Assembly (NCBI RefSeq): GCF_009755815.1
Contig: NZ_WRPK01000007.1
Location: 248,001-312,000 of the forward strand
DNA: 64,000 nt
Direction of reading: 5' to 3'
Source: Flavisphingomonas formosensis
GTDB taxonomy: Bacteria > Pseudomonadota > Alphaproteobacteria > Sphingomonadales > Sphingomonadaceae
In this document: piece after piece, positions 52,558-60,903 of the stretch
Numbering within the stretch: position 1 is the first letter of the stretch
Layout: every line of letters starts with the position of its first letter
Program-made: the position numbers and the translations under genes
Notes under the pieces: generated by a model
What the model saw: the letters and a program-made list of their open reading frames with translations, nothing else
Told to the model about the DNA's origin: nothing
The model's database searches: none

Positions 52558-53443
52558 GACCACGCGGCTGAGGAAGCTGATCGAGGATCCGCGACTGCTC
52601 GTCATGCCCGGCGCCTATGACGCGCTGAGCGCACGGATCGCCGAAGAGGCCGGCTTCCAGGCGGTCCAGGCATCCGGCGCGAACATCGTCGCCTGCCACT
52701 TCGGCGTGCCGGACTACAGCCTCGTCTCCGCGCGCGAGATGGCGGAGCATACCGGGCGTATCGCCAATGCGGTCGACGTGCCGGTGATGGGCGATGCGGA
52801 TACCGGCTTCGGCAATGCCGTGAATGCCTATCTGACGGTGCAGCAGTTCGAGCGGGTCGGGGCGGCGGGCGTGAACATCGAGGACCAGGTGATCCCCAAG
52901 AGATGCGGGCATCTGGAAGGCAAGACACTACTCGACATCGACGAGGCGGTCGCCAAGATTCAGGCCGCCGCCGATGCTCGGGAGGACAAGGATTTCGTCA
53001 TCAACGCGCGAACCGACGCGCTTGGCGTCTTCGGGCTCGACGAGGCGATCCGGCGCGGCAACGCCTATCTCAAGGCCGGCGCGACGATGGTGTTCCTCGA
53101 GGGCGCCGATTCTGCCGAGAATATCGAGGCCGCGGTCAAGGCGATCGACGGGCCGGTGGCGGTGAACCTCGTCGAAGGCGGCAAGACACCGTCCGGTCTC
53201 AGCTTCGCGAAGCTGCAGGCGCTCGGCATTGCGCGCGTGAGCCTGCCGTCGACCGCGATGCAGGCGACGGTGCAGGCGCTGCGCACGGTGTTCGGGCGGG
53301 TCAACGCCGCCGGGGGCATCGAGGGCTATGAGGATCTGCTCTGCGGCTTCGGCGTGGCGCAGCGGCTGCTCGGCCTCGAACAGATATTTGCGCTGGAGGA
53401 TCGCTATATGGCCGGGCTGGTCGGGCCGGCGGGCGATCAGTGA
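52550..53443 (+). CDS. Isocitrate lyase/PEP mutase family C-C lyase
   Basis: This 297-residue TIM-barrel enzyme has LLVMPGAYDALSARIAEEAG, PVMGDADTGFGNA with the metal-binding aspartates, VNIEDQVIPKRCGHLEGKTL with the catalytic cysteine 119 (K-R/K-C-G-H signature), and INARTDAL. The signature places it with lyases such as methylisocitrate lyase and 2,3-dimethylmalate lyase. It would split a 2-hydroxy dicarboxylate to pyruvate (or glyoxylate) and another acid. Located with LeuCD-like genes, it suggests a dimethylmalate- or methylcitrate-like end route. The start at 52550 has an AAGGA site; it overlaps the end of the upstream gene by eight bases. Confidence 0.9.
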   Translation: MRKTTRLRKLIEDPRLLVMPGAYDALSARIAEEAGFQAVQASGANIVACHFGVPDYSLVSAREMAEHTGRIANAVDVPVMGDADTGFGNAVNAYLTVQQFERVGAAGVNIEDQVIPKRCGHLEGKTLLDIDEAVAKIQAAADAREDKDFVINARTDALGVFGLDEAIRRGNAYLKAGATMVFLEGADSAENIEAAVKAIDGPVAVNLVEGGKTPSGLSFAKLQALGIARVSLPSTAMQATVQALRTVFGRVNAAGGIEGYEDLLCGFGVAQRLLGLEQIFALEDRYMAGLVGPAGDQ

Positions 53444-54003
53444 CGACCGCCGCCGGAGCCGCCGTCTCCGGCGAACGGAGGCGTAGCTATGGCTGGGCTC
53501 CGGTCGAGACGCTTCAGGATGCTCTCGCGACGATGACCGGCCTGGAATTCTTCCAGGCACTGGCGAGCGGTGCGCTGCCGCCGCAACCGATCACCGCCAC
53601 GGTCGGCTGGACGGTGATGGAGGCGGTGCCGGGGCGGCTTCGGCTGGGATTCGAGCCGCAGGAGCATCTGTTCCATGCCGGCGGCCTGCTGCATGGCGGC
53701 GTGATCGCGACCCTGCTGGACAGCGCGATGTCGGGCGCGGTGATGACCTCGCTGCCGTTCGGGCGCGGCTGCACGACGGTGCATCTGTCGGTCGACAATA
53801 TCCGGGCGGTCCGGCCCGATGCGGGGCTGCTCACCGTGACCGGCGAAACCACGCAATGCGGCCGCAATGCCGCCTTTGCGAGCGGCACGATCACCGATGC
53901 GCAGGGTCGGCTCTACGCCCGCGCCACTACCAATTGCCTGGTGTTCGATCGCCAGGGCCATGCGGCCGATCCGGATCTGCCCGGACGGACATCGCGATCA
54001 TAA
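53440..54003 (+). CDS. PaaI-type hot-dog thioesterase
   Basis: This 187-residue hot-dog-fold protein has LRLGFEPQEHLFHAGGLLHGGVIATLLDSAMSGAV, the conserved acyl-CoA thioesterase region of the PaaI group, with the central acid in LLDSAMS. TVHLSVDNIRAV follows. It likely removes CoA from a dead-end or late intermediate. It uses a GTG start at 53440 that overlaps the lyase stop (GTGA). No ATG offers an N-terminal start without cutting the fold. It is followed by two tandem SDR genes. Confidence 0.87.
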   Translation: MTTAAGAAVSGERRRSYGWAPVETLQDALATMTGLEFFQALASGALPPQPITATVGWTVMEAVPGRLRLGFEPQEHLFHAGGLLHGGVIATLLDSAMSGAVMTSLPFGRGCTTVHLSVDNIRAVRPDAGLLTVTGETTQCGRNAAFASGTITDAQGRLYARATTNCLVFDRQGHAADPDLPGRTSRS

Positions 54004-54018
54004 CGGCAGGAGAGAGAC

Positions 54019-54789
54019 GTGGGTGATTTCGAAGGCAAGGTCGCGATCGTCATGGGCGCTTCGACCGCGGGCGGCATGGGCGATGCGACCGCGCGCCGGC
54101 TGGCGAGGGAAGGTGCGAGGGTCATCGTATCCGGCCTGGGCAAGGCGCATCTCGAGGCGCTCGCGGCAGAGATTGGCGGCTCGGCGTTCGAGGCGGACAT
54201 CACCGACGAGGCGCAGGTGAAGGCGCTGGTCGACCATGCCGTGACGACCCATGGCGGCCTGCATATCGCCGCCAATCTGGCCGGCCTGTGCGATCGTTGC
54301 TCGATCCGCGACATCACCGAAGAACATCTGCTCAAGATGACGAAGATCAACTATTTCGGGCCTGTCTGGTTCGTGAAGCAGGTGGCCGAGCAGATCGTCG
54401 ATGGCGGGGCAATCGTCACCATCTCGTCGCTTTCGGCGCATGACGCGATCTCGGGCATCACGGCTTATGGCGCGGCCAAGCGCGCCGCGGATCGGTTCGT
54501 GCAGGCGGCGGCGCTCGAATATCGCGCCAAGCGGCTGCGCATCAACGCGGTCATCCCCTCGACCAACGACACCAACATGCTGCGCAAGGGCATCGCGGAG
54601 TTCGGCGGCGAATATGAGTCCTTCATCAAGCCGTTCGTCGATCTGACGCCGCTGGGCCGCATTTCACGGCCCGGCGACATTGCATTCATGGTGCACATGC
54701 TGCTGCGCGACGAGTTTTTCGAGACCGGCCAGCTCTGGAACTGCAGTGGCGGCAACGCCCTGCTCGGCCAGCCGCGCGCCTACGCCTGA
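54019..54789 (+). CDS. SDR with atypical motifs (tandem copy A)
   Basis: This 256-residue SDR has a cofactor loop VMGASTAGGMGDATARRLA in place of TGxxxGxG, and AANLAGLCDRCS in place of the NNAG motif. The catalytic tetrad region TISSLSAHDAISGITAYGAAKRAAD keeps Ser, Tyr and Lys. A VIPSTNDTNMLRKG stretch replaces the usual PGxxxT segment. It is about three-quarters or more identical by eye to the next gene, so they arose by a tandem duplication. It begins with GTG 54019, preceded by AGGAGAG. Confidence 0.88.
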   Translation: MGDFEGKVAIVMGASTAGGMGDATARRLAREGARVIVSGLGKAHLEALAAEIGGSAFEADITDEAQVKALVDHAVTTHGGLHIAANLAGLCDRCSIRDITEEHLLKMTKINYFGPVWFVKQVAEQIVDGGAIVTISSLSAHDAISGITAYGAAKRAADRFVQAAALEYRAKRLRINAVIPSTNDTNMLRKGIAEFGGEYESFIKPFVDLTPLGRISRPGDIAFMVHMLLRDEFFETGQLWNCSGGNALLGQPRAYA

Positions 54790-54826
54790 ACCGCATAAAC
54801 CAATCAAGACATCGAGGAGAGCAGTC

Positions 54827-55597
54827 ATGGGTGAATTGTCCGGCAAGGTGGCGATCGTGATGGGCGCTTCGACGCCTGGCGGCATGGGCGAGGCGACCGC
54901 GCGCCGCCTGGCGCGCGAAGGCGCCAAGGTGGTGGTCTCCGGTCTCGGCCGCGAGCATCTCGAGACAGTCGCCAAGGAGATTGGCGGCTCGGCGTTCGAG
55001 GCGAACATCACCGTCGAGGCCGAGGTGAAGGCGCTGGTCGATCACACCGTCGAAACGTTCGGCGGCCTTCACGTCGCGGCCAATCTCGCCGGTCTTTCCG
55101 ATCGCTGCCCGATCCGGGAGTTCACCGAGGAGCATCTGCTCAAGATGACGAAGATCAACTATTTCGGGACGGTCTGGTTCGTGAAGCAGGTGGCCGAACG
55201 GATCGTGGACTATGGCGCGATCGTCACCATCTCGTCGCTCTCCGCGCATGATCCGCTGTCCGGCATCACCGCCTATGCCGCCGCCAAGCGCGCGGCCGAC
55301 CGGTTCGTGCAGGCGGCGGCGCTCGAATATCGGGACAAGCGGCTGCGCATCAACGCCATCATTCCCTCGACCAACGATACCAACATGCTGCGCAAGGGCA
55401 TCGAGGAATATGGCTATGATTTCGATACGTTCACCAAGCCGTTCATCGAGCTGACTCCGCTCGGGCGACTCAGCCGGCCCGAGGACATTGCCGGCATGGT
55501 CTTCATGATGATGCGCGACGAGTTTTTCGAGACCGGGCAGATCTGGAATTACAGCGGCGGCAACTCGCTGATGGGCCATCCGCGCACGCTCGCCTGA
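54827..55597 (+). CDS. SDR with atypical motifs (tandem copy B)
   Basis: This 256-residue paralogue of the preceding gene has the same length and nearly the same blocks: VMGASTPGGMGEATARRLA, AANLAGLSDRCP, SSLSAHDPLSGITAYAAAK and VFMMMRDEFFETGQIWN. AGGAGAG precedes ATG 54827, 38 bases after copy A. Differences between the copies cluster near 120-140 (PIREFT versus SIRDIT) and near the C-terminus, so substrate range may differ. It ends the operon that starts at 47515, in front of the TonB receptor promoter. Confidence 0.88.
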   Translation: MGELSGKVAIVMGASTPGGMGEATARRLAREGAKVVVSGLGREHLETVAKEIGGSAFEANITVEAEVKALVDHTVETFGGLHVAANLAGLSDRCPIREFTEEHLLKMTKINYFGTVWFVKQVAERIVDYGAIVTISSLSAHDPLSGITAYAAAKRAADRFVQAAALEYRDKRLRINAIIPSTNDTNMLRKGIEEYGYDFDTFTKPFIELTPLGRLSRPEDIAGMVFMMMRDEFFETGQIWNYSGGNSLMGHPRTLA

Positions 55598-55650
55598 CCG
55601 AACCGCAGCTCGGCCGCTTCTCCGCCCGGAAATGGCGGCCGATCTCGTGG

Positions 55651-55677
55651 TTGCATGCAATTTTGTGTTGCATGCAA
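55651..55677. promoter_or_regulatory. TTGCATGCAA palindromes, sites 10 and 11 (tandem)
   Basis: Exact copies at 55651-55660 and 55668-55677, 17 bases centre to centre. The second is a perfect 12-bp palindrome, GTTGCATGCAAC. They lie 58-85 bases before the TonB receptor start at 55736. Confidence 0.8.
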
Positions 55678-55735
55678 CTTCGGCAGATAATAAAGCTGAT
55701 AACCTGCAAAAGCGGCGAAATAAGGGGAGGATTGA

Positions 55736-58108
55736 ATGCAACAATTCCATAAGCGGGGTGCGCAACTTGCCGTGCTCATGCTGTCGACAGCCTATTGCGG
55801 CGTCGCGCATGCGCAGGATGCGGCGCCACAGACAGCGCAGGCACAGGATGGGCAGGCAGCCGGCGACATCATCGTAACCGCGCAGCGGCGCGAGCAGCGG
55901 CTGAGCCAGGTGCCGCTTTCGGTGCAGGCGCAGACCGGCGAAGCGCTCACCAAGGCCGGAGTCACCGATTCCCGGGCGCTCGAGCAGATCACGCCTGCGT
56001 TGAACTTCACGGCCGGCTATTCGCCGACCACCTCCTCGCTCGTCATCCGCGGCGCCGCTTCGCTCGCCAACGAAGGCGGCATCCAGCCGAGTGTCGGCGT
56101 GGTAGTGGATGGCGTGCCGGTGGCCCGCCAGGGCGAATTCGTGAGCGATCTGGCGGATATCGACCGGATCGAGGTGCTGTCCGGCCCGCAGGGTACGCTG
56201 TTCGGCAAGAATTCCACCGCGGGCGTGGTCAACATCATCTCGACCAGGCCCAAGCGGACGCTCGGCGCCTCGATCGAGTTGACCGGCACCAGCGACGAGG
56301 AAGTCATCGCCAAGGGCATGGTCAACGCGCCGGTGGCCAATGGCATCTCGGCCCGCTTGGTCGGATATTATCATTATATCGATCCGATGATCAAAAACCT
56401 CGCCGGTCCCGATCTTCACGGACAGAAATCCTATGGCGGACAGGCCAAGCTGCTGTTCGATCTTTCGGACGACGTGAACCTGCTGCTGAGCGCAAGCTAC
56501 AATCACAGCTACAGCACGTTTGGCAACAACTTCGTCATCACGCCGAATTCCGAACCGCTGGGTACTTTGCAGCGTGCCGTCTTCGGACCGATGGGATGGG
56601 GCGTCGACGTCGTCAACCAGGATACGGTTTCGTACAACAAGAACCGTCTCTATAGCCTGACCGCGGAATTGAACGCGGACCTGAGCGACGACCTGCACCT
56701 CGTCTCGATCACCGGCTATCGCAACTCGAACAACAAGACCGAGATCGATGTCGATGGCGGCCCGGTGGGCGTCAATCCGGGCAGAGGCTACTCGCCCAAT
56801 CCGCTCGGCTATCCGATCCAATATGTCGCGACCAACGACGATCACCAAGTCGAGGTCTACAAATATTTCTCGCAGGAAGTGCGGCTCGCCTACAGCAAGT
56901 CGGGCCTCGATATCGTCGGCGGCGTCTATTATCAGAATTATGACGAAACCCGCCAGCTGCTGCTGCCGTTCATCCTCGATGGCGCCTTCGCCCTCCAGAA
57001 TCCGGCACTGGCGGGTGTCCCGTTCTTCAGCAACGACATTCTGCACACGAGATTGTCCGACGACACGATCGCGGCGTTCGGCGACGTCACCTATGCGGTA
57101 ACGTCGACGATCAACGTCTTCGGCGGCCTGCGCTTCACGAACGAGAAGCTCAAGCTGAACTATGATCACGACATCTTCTTCAATCCGGCGACCGGCTTCT
57201 TCAACCCGATCACTGTCACCAATACGGCGCCGCCGGTCGGGAACATCAATTTCGTGTCGAAGCGGACCGACAATAATCTTTCGGGGCGCATCGGTATCCA
57301 GTGGAAGCCACGGCCGAACCTCAACTATTATGCTTCGTTCAACCGCGGCTATAAGGGATCGGCGGCCAATCAGGGTCGAGCGGCCAATGATGCGGCTACA
57401 GCTCTGCTGAAGCCGGAAATCGCGGACGCGTTCGAGATCGGTGCCAAGCAGCGCTTTTTCGACGGTGCGGTGTCGCTCGACGTCGCGATCTACAAGCAGA
57501 AGATCAAGAATATCCAGCAGACCTCGATCATCGGCGGCGTCACCGTCGATCTGATCAACGCCGGCGCGCTGAGCATCAAGGGCTTCGAGGCCAACCTGAC
57601 CGCCCGTCCGATCGAGGGCCTCGCGCTCAGTGCGGGCCTCGTCTACAATGACGCCCATTATAGCGGGAAGAATATCAGCTTCCTCTGCGGCCCTTCGGCA
57701 ACCCCCGGCGTCGGCCGGTGCCGCGCCGACGGCACGCAGGATCTGAACGGACAACAGGCGATCGGGTCGCCGAAATGGAAGGTGGTCACCTCGGCCTCCT
57801 ACGACATTCCGGTCGGCAGCGACCTGAAGGTCAACCTGCGGGTGGCGTATAACTGGCGCAGCAGCATCCAGTATCAGCTGCAGGAGGATCCGCTGACCCG
57901 GCAGCCCAGCTATGGCATCCTCGATGCCTCGGTCGCGCTCGGTACGATGGATGACAGGGTGCAGCTCACCCTGTTCGGCAAGAACCTGACCGATAAGTTC
58001 TATTATTCGAACCTCAATACCGCCGATTTCTTCATCGGCCGGCAGTTCGGTAATATCGGTCGGGATTATAAGCGCTACGGCGGATTGCGCCTGACGTACA
58101 AGATGTAA
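55736..58108 (+). CDS. TonB-dependent outer-membrane receptor
   Basis: This 790-residue receptor has a signal peptide (MQQFHKRGAQLAVLMLSTAY, then GVAHAQ), an AGDIIVTAQRREQRLSQVPL segment (a TonB-box-like and plug start region), the plug motif VLSGPQGTLFGKNSTAG, a long barrel with repeated strands, and the C-terminal GGLRLTYKM. It imports the substrate of this regulon across the outer membrane. AGGGGAGG lies before ATG 55736 and two palindrome sites lie upstream. It is a different branch from the receptor at 7611, although they share the plug signatures. Confidence 0.94.
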   Translation: MQQFHKRGAQLAVLMLSTAYCGVAHAQDAAPQTAQAQDGQAAGDIIVTAQRREQRLSQVPLSVQAQTGEALTKAGVTDSRALEQITPALNFTAGYSPTTSSLVIRGAASLANEGGIQPSVGVVVDGVPVARQGEFVSDLADIDRIEVLSGPQGTLFGKNSTAGVVNIISTRPKRTLGASIELTGTSDEEVIAKGMVNAPVANGISARLVGYYHYIDPMIKNLAGPDLHGQKSYGGQAKLLFDLSDDVNLLLSASYNHSYSTFGNNFVITPNSEPLGTLQRAVFGPMGWGVDVVNQDTVSYNKNRLYSLTAELNADLSDDLHLVSITGYRNSNNKTEIDVDGGPVGVNPGRGYSPNPLGYPIQYVATNDDHQVEVYKYFSQEVRLAYSKSGLDIVGGVYYQNYDETRQLLLPFILDGAFALQNPALAGVPFFSNDILHTRLSDDTIAAFGDVTYAVTSTINVFGGLRFTNEKLKLNYDHDIFFNPATGFFNPITVTNTAPPVGNINFVSKRTDNNLSGRIGIQWKPRPNLNYYASFNRGYKGSAANQGRAANDAATALLKPEIADAFEIGAKQRFFDGAVSLDVAIYKQKIKNIQQTSIIGGVTVDLINAGALSIKGFEANLTARPIEGLALSAGLVYNDAHYSGKNISFLCGPSATPGVGRCRADGTQDLNGQQAIGSPKWKVVTSASYDIPVGSDLKVNLRVAYNWRSSIQYQLQEDPLTRQPSYGILDASVALGTMDDRVQLTLFGKNLTDKFYYSNLNTADFFIGRQFGNIGRDYKRYGGLRLTYKM

Positions 58109-58115
58109 GGTGTCC

Positions 58116-58202
58116 GCTAGAGCATGATGATTTAGGGTTGGCTTTTCGTCATCCCAGCTTTCGCTGGGATAACGTGCCAATCCGGTGTCATCATGCTCTA
58201 GC
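58116..58202. repeat. Nested palindrome with REP-like core
   Basis: Outer arms GCTAGAGCATGATGA (58116-58130) and TCATCATGCTCTAGC (58188-58202) are perfect inverse copies. Inside lie GGTTGGC/GCCAATCC arms and a CGTCATCCCAGC...GCTGGGATAACG core like the other REP copies. A further TCTCCCGC/GCGGGAGA hairpin follows at about 58205-58222. The element lies between the TonB receptor and the SDR. Confidence 0.75.
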
Positions 58203-58251
58203 GCTCTCCCGCAAGCGGGAGAAAGCTTGAGTGTAGATATCGGGGAAGACG

Positions 58252-58995
58252 ATGAAGCCATTTGCCGACAAGGTTGCGCTGGTCACGGGAGCGGGAACGG
58301 GCATCGGTGCGGCGACCGCCATCGCACTGGCCGGGCAGGGCGCCCGGGTGGCGCTGATCGGCAGGCAGGAGAGCGATCTGGCCGCGACGCTCACCACGAT
58401 CGAAGGAGCCGGTGGGGAGGCGCTGGCGATAGCGGCCAGCGTCGACAGGCCGGAGCTGCTCGAAACGGCCGTCGCGCAAACGGTGGATCGCTTCGGCGCG
58501 CTGCATTTCGGCATCAACAACGCCGGCATATCGGGCCTGTCCGCACCGGCCGGGACGCTCGATCCCGCCGCGTGGGAGCAGGTGATCGGGGTCAATCTCG
58601 ACGGCATCTTCCACGCCATGCGCTACGAGATCCCGGCGATCCTCGCCGCGGGCGGCGGTGCGATCGTCAACATCGCGTCGGTCTTCGCCAATCGCGGGCT
58701 CCCTACGCGGTCGGGCTATTCGGCGGCGAAGCATGGCATCATCGGCCTCACCCGGGCCGCCGGCATCGAATATGCCAAGCAGGGCATCCGCATCAACGCG
58801 ATCTCGCCAGGGGTGATCGATACGCCTTTGCTGGACGATGGACGCGAGCAGACTGCGCTGTTCACCCAGGCGATTCCGATGGGGCGGCTGGGCCGGCCCG
58901 AGGAACTGGCGAATGCCGTGCTCTTCCTGCTGTCGGACCAGGCATCCTATATTACGGGTACGGAGCTGGTCGTCGATGGCGGCTTCCTCAGCTGA
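58252..58995 (+). CDS. Short-chain dehydrogenase/reductase
   Basis: This 247-residue SDR has VTGAGTGIGAATAIALAG, INNAGISGLS, a serine in NIASVFANRGLP, the catalytic YSAAK and VDGGFLS at the end. It would oxidise or reduce a hydroxyl or keto group of the substrate. The GRQES segment after the second strand suggests a preference for NADP(H) (inference). The P450 gene follows about 20 bases later, so the two are probably co-transcribed from a promoter inside or after the palindromic element at 58116. Confidence 0.91.
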   Translation: MKPFADKVALVTGAGTGIGAATAIALAGQGARVALIGRQESDLAATLTTIEGAGGEALAIAASVDRPELLETAVAQTVDRFGALHFGINNAGISGLSAPAGTLDPAAWEQVIGVNLDGIFHAMRYEIPAILAAGGGAIVNIASVFANRGLPTRSGYSAAKHGIIGLTRAAGIEYAKQGIRINAISPGVIDTPLLDDGREQTALFTQAIPMGRLGRPEELANAVLFLLSDQASYITGTELVVDGGFLS

Positions 58996-59018
58996 ATGTG
59001 CTGCTTGCGGAGACGATG

Positions 59019-60209
59019 ATGGCGACTGCATGGCCCCTTCCGGACGTTCCGACCGACCAGATACTGGATTTCGACTTCTTCCAGGTCGAGCCCGTCGATG
59101 GCGATCTCCACGCGGGGTACCATCGCTATCATGATGGGCCGCCGCTCTTCTACACGCCGCACAATGGCGGGCATTGGGTGGCGACGCGCGCGGAGCTGAT
59201 CTACGAGATCTTCCGCGACTATGACCGTTTTTCCAACCGCGGCATCGCGCTGTTCCGCGATCCCGGCGACGAGCCGCATTTCATCCCCGGGGAGCTCGAC
59301 CCGCCGATCCATGGCGGTTTCCGCACGCACCTGAACCCCGAACTGTCGCCGCGCCGCGTGCGCGCCTTCCAGGATCGTGCGCGCGAGCTGACCCGCGAGC
59401 TGATCGAGGATGTCGCCGCCAAGGGGAGCTGTGAGTTCCAGGTCGCGATCGGCACGCGGATGCCGATCTACAATTATCTGGCGTTCATCGGCCTGCCGCT
59501 GGAGGATGCCGACCTGCTGCTCGAGCATGTCGAGATCATCGGGCGCAGCGCCGATTTCCAGGCGTTCCAGGCGGCGCTCGGCTTCGTCCAGGACTATCTG
59601 GCCGATCAGATTGCGCAGCGCCGCCGGACACCGGTGGACGATTTCCTCGGCCGGCTCGCCTTCGCCCGGATCGGCGATCGCGAGATCACCTCGCACGAGG
59701 CCAAGGTGACGGCGCTGAACGTCGTGCTGGGCGGGCTCGACACGGTCACCGCGTCGATGGGCTTCTTCATGAACTTCCTCGCCCGCAATCCGGGACATCG
59801 CCGGCAGCTGCTCGACGATCGCGACCTGATTCCCGAGGCGATGGAAGAGTTGCTGCGCCGGCACGGCATCTTCAACACCGCCCGGCTGGTCCGCGAGGAT
59901 GTCGATTTCCACGGCACGCTGCTGCGCAAGAACGATCTCGTCATGGTGCCGACGACGCTCTACAATCTCGATCCGGCCCGTTTCGAACGTCCGCTCGACG
60001 TCGATTTCCGCCGGCCGGACAAGAATCATATGACCTTCGCGGTTGGCATCCACCGCTGCCTGGGCTCGAACTTCGCGCGCATCCAGTTGCAGGTGCTGCT
60101 GGAGGAGTGGCTGAAACGTATTCCGGACTTTGCGATCGCGCCGGGTGCGGAGACGGTGATGAAGTCGGGGCGGACCAATTCGGTGATGGAATTGCCGCTG
60201 GTTTGGTGA
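59019..60209 (+). CDS. Cytochrome P450, P450cam (CYP101)-like
   Basis: This 396-residue P450 has FYTPHNGGHWVATRAELI, GELDPPIHGGFRTHLNP, I-helix VLGGLDTVTAS, EELLRRHG (ExxR) and the haem loop FAVGIHRCLGSNFA (cysteine about 347). It ends in ELPLVW, a tail shared with P450cam. It is more like the P450 at 24707 than that at 26780. ATG 59019 has GGAG six bases upstream; ATG 59016 is three bases earlier. A [3Fe-4S]-type ferredoxin lies nearby at 60668 and a putidaredoxin-type one at 29473, so either could serve as donor. Confidence 0.93.
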   Translation: MATAWPLPDVPTDQILDFDFFQVEPVDGDLHAGYHRYHDGPPLFYTPHNGGHWVATRAELIYEIFRDYDRFSNRGIALFRDPGDEPHFIPGELDPPIHGGFRTHLNPELSPRRVRAFQDRARELTRELIEDVAAKGSCEFQVAIGTRMPIYNYLAFIGLPLEDADLLLEHVEIIGRSADFQAFQAALGFVQDYLADQIAQRRRTPVDDFLGRLAFARIGDREITSHEAKVTALNVVLGGLDTVTASMGFFMNFLARNPGHRRQLLDDRDLIPEAMEELLRRHGIFNTARLVREDVDFHGTLLRKNDLVMVPTTLYNLDPARFERPLDVDFRRPDKNHMTFAVGIHRCLGSNFARIQLQVLLEEWLKRIPDFAIAPGAETVMKSGRTNSVMELPLVW

Positions 60210-60214
60210 TTGTT

Positions 60215-60242
60215 CGTCATCCCAGCGAAAGCTGGGATGACG
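60215..60242. terminator. Perfect REP palindrome between convergent genes
   Basis: A 12-bp stem (CGTCATCCCAGC, 60215-60226, pairing with 60231-60242) has a GAAA loop. It lies between the P450 and the convergent NTF2-like gene and could terminate both. It is also a clean single unit of the dispersed repeat. Confidence 0.7.
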
Positions 60243-60251
60243 CAGAAACAA

Positions 60252-60647
60252 TTACACATCCAATATCGCGATGAAGTGCGCCGAATCCAGATATTCGCGC
60301 CCTTCCACGATCACGCCGTCCCGTACCACGAACAGGAAATGGTAGCGGTTGTTGTAGACCATCCCGGCCTTGTTGACCGAGCGGGATTCCACCTCGATCG
60401 CCACGCGCTCGCCTTCGGCGGTGACGCCGACGACCGTGAGTTGGAGCGGCTGGGCGAGGACGGTGCCGATGCCGTTGCCATAGACCTGGCCCAGCCCCTC
60501 GCGATCCATCCGGCCACCATAAGGCGGCGGCGCGATCACCTCATAGGCGACATCGGGCGCGAGGCGGCCGAACGCCGCGTCGAACCGCCCCGCGCCGACA
60601 TCCTCGAAGAAACCCACGGCGATTTCGCGGGGGGATGCTGTGGTCAT
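60252..60647 (-). CDS. NTF2/SnoaL-like protein
   Basis: This 131-residue compact NTF2-fold protein has REIAVGFFEDVGAGRFDAAFGRLAPDVAYEVI, then YNNRYHFLFVVRDGVIVEGREYLDSAHF, which parallels the protein at 52084. It may be a cofactor-free isomerase or dehydratase, or a ligand carrier. ATG 60647 follows GGGAGAG, and longer frames upstream run through the ferredoxin gene. It lies 20 bases after that ferredoxin gene on the same strand, giving a two-gene unit behind the palindromes at 60904-60975. Confidence 0.83.
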   Translation of the reverse strand: MTTASPREIAVGFFEDVGAGRFDAAFGRLAPDVAYEVIAPPPYGGRMDREGLGQVYGNGIGTVLAQPLQLTVVGVTAEGERVAIEVESRSVNKAGMVYNNRYHFLFVVRDGVIVEGREYLDSAHFIAILDV

Positions 60648-60667
60648 CTGATTCTCTCCCTGACGGA

Positions 60668-60865
60668 TCATATTTCGATCAGCGCGATCGCCCGTTCGGG
60701 GCAGGCGCGCGCGCCGCGCTGGGCGAGGGCCTCCATTCCCTCGGGCACATCGTCGCCGTCGGCGACGCAATAGCCATTATCGTCCAGCCGGTAGACGTCC
60801 GGCGCGATGGCCGCGCAGCGGGCGTGGCCGGAGCACAGGGTGGTATCGACCTTGATCCTCAACAT
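60668..60865 (-). CDS. Small [3Fe-4S]-type ferredoxin
   Basis: This 65-residue ferredoxin has MLRIKVDTTLCSGHARCAAIAP with two cysteines spaced C-x5-C, and a late GARACPERAI cysteine. This is the pattern of the [3Fe-4S] ferredoxins that serve actinobacterial and proteobacterial P450s. The histidine in CSGHARC takes the place of a fourth cysteine. It likely passes electrons to one of the P450s. ATG 60865 follows AGGAGC; a longer reading upstream is unsupported. It is divergent from the SDR at 61010 with two palindrome sites between. Confidence 0.9.
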   Translation of the reverse strand: MLRIKVDTTLCSGHARCAAIAPDVYRLDDNGYCVADGDDVPEGMEALAQRGARACPERAIALIEI

Positions 60866-60903
60866 GGCCTGCTCCTCTCTCAAACCAATCTTGCGACCTT
60901 CAT

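Noticed and set aside
54686-58261. A 1191-codon open frame on the minus strand opposite the TonB receptor and SDR genes
   Set aside because: It has no start signal, no domain and an arginine/isoleucine/valine-rich mix typical of the antisense of GC-rich genes. The plus-strand genes have full family motifs.
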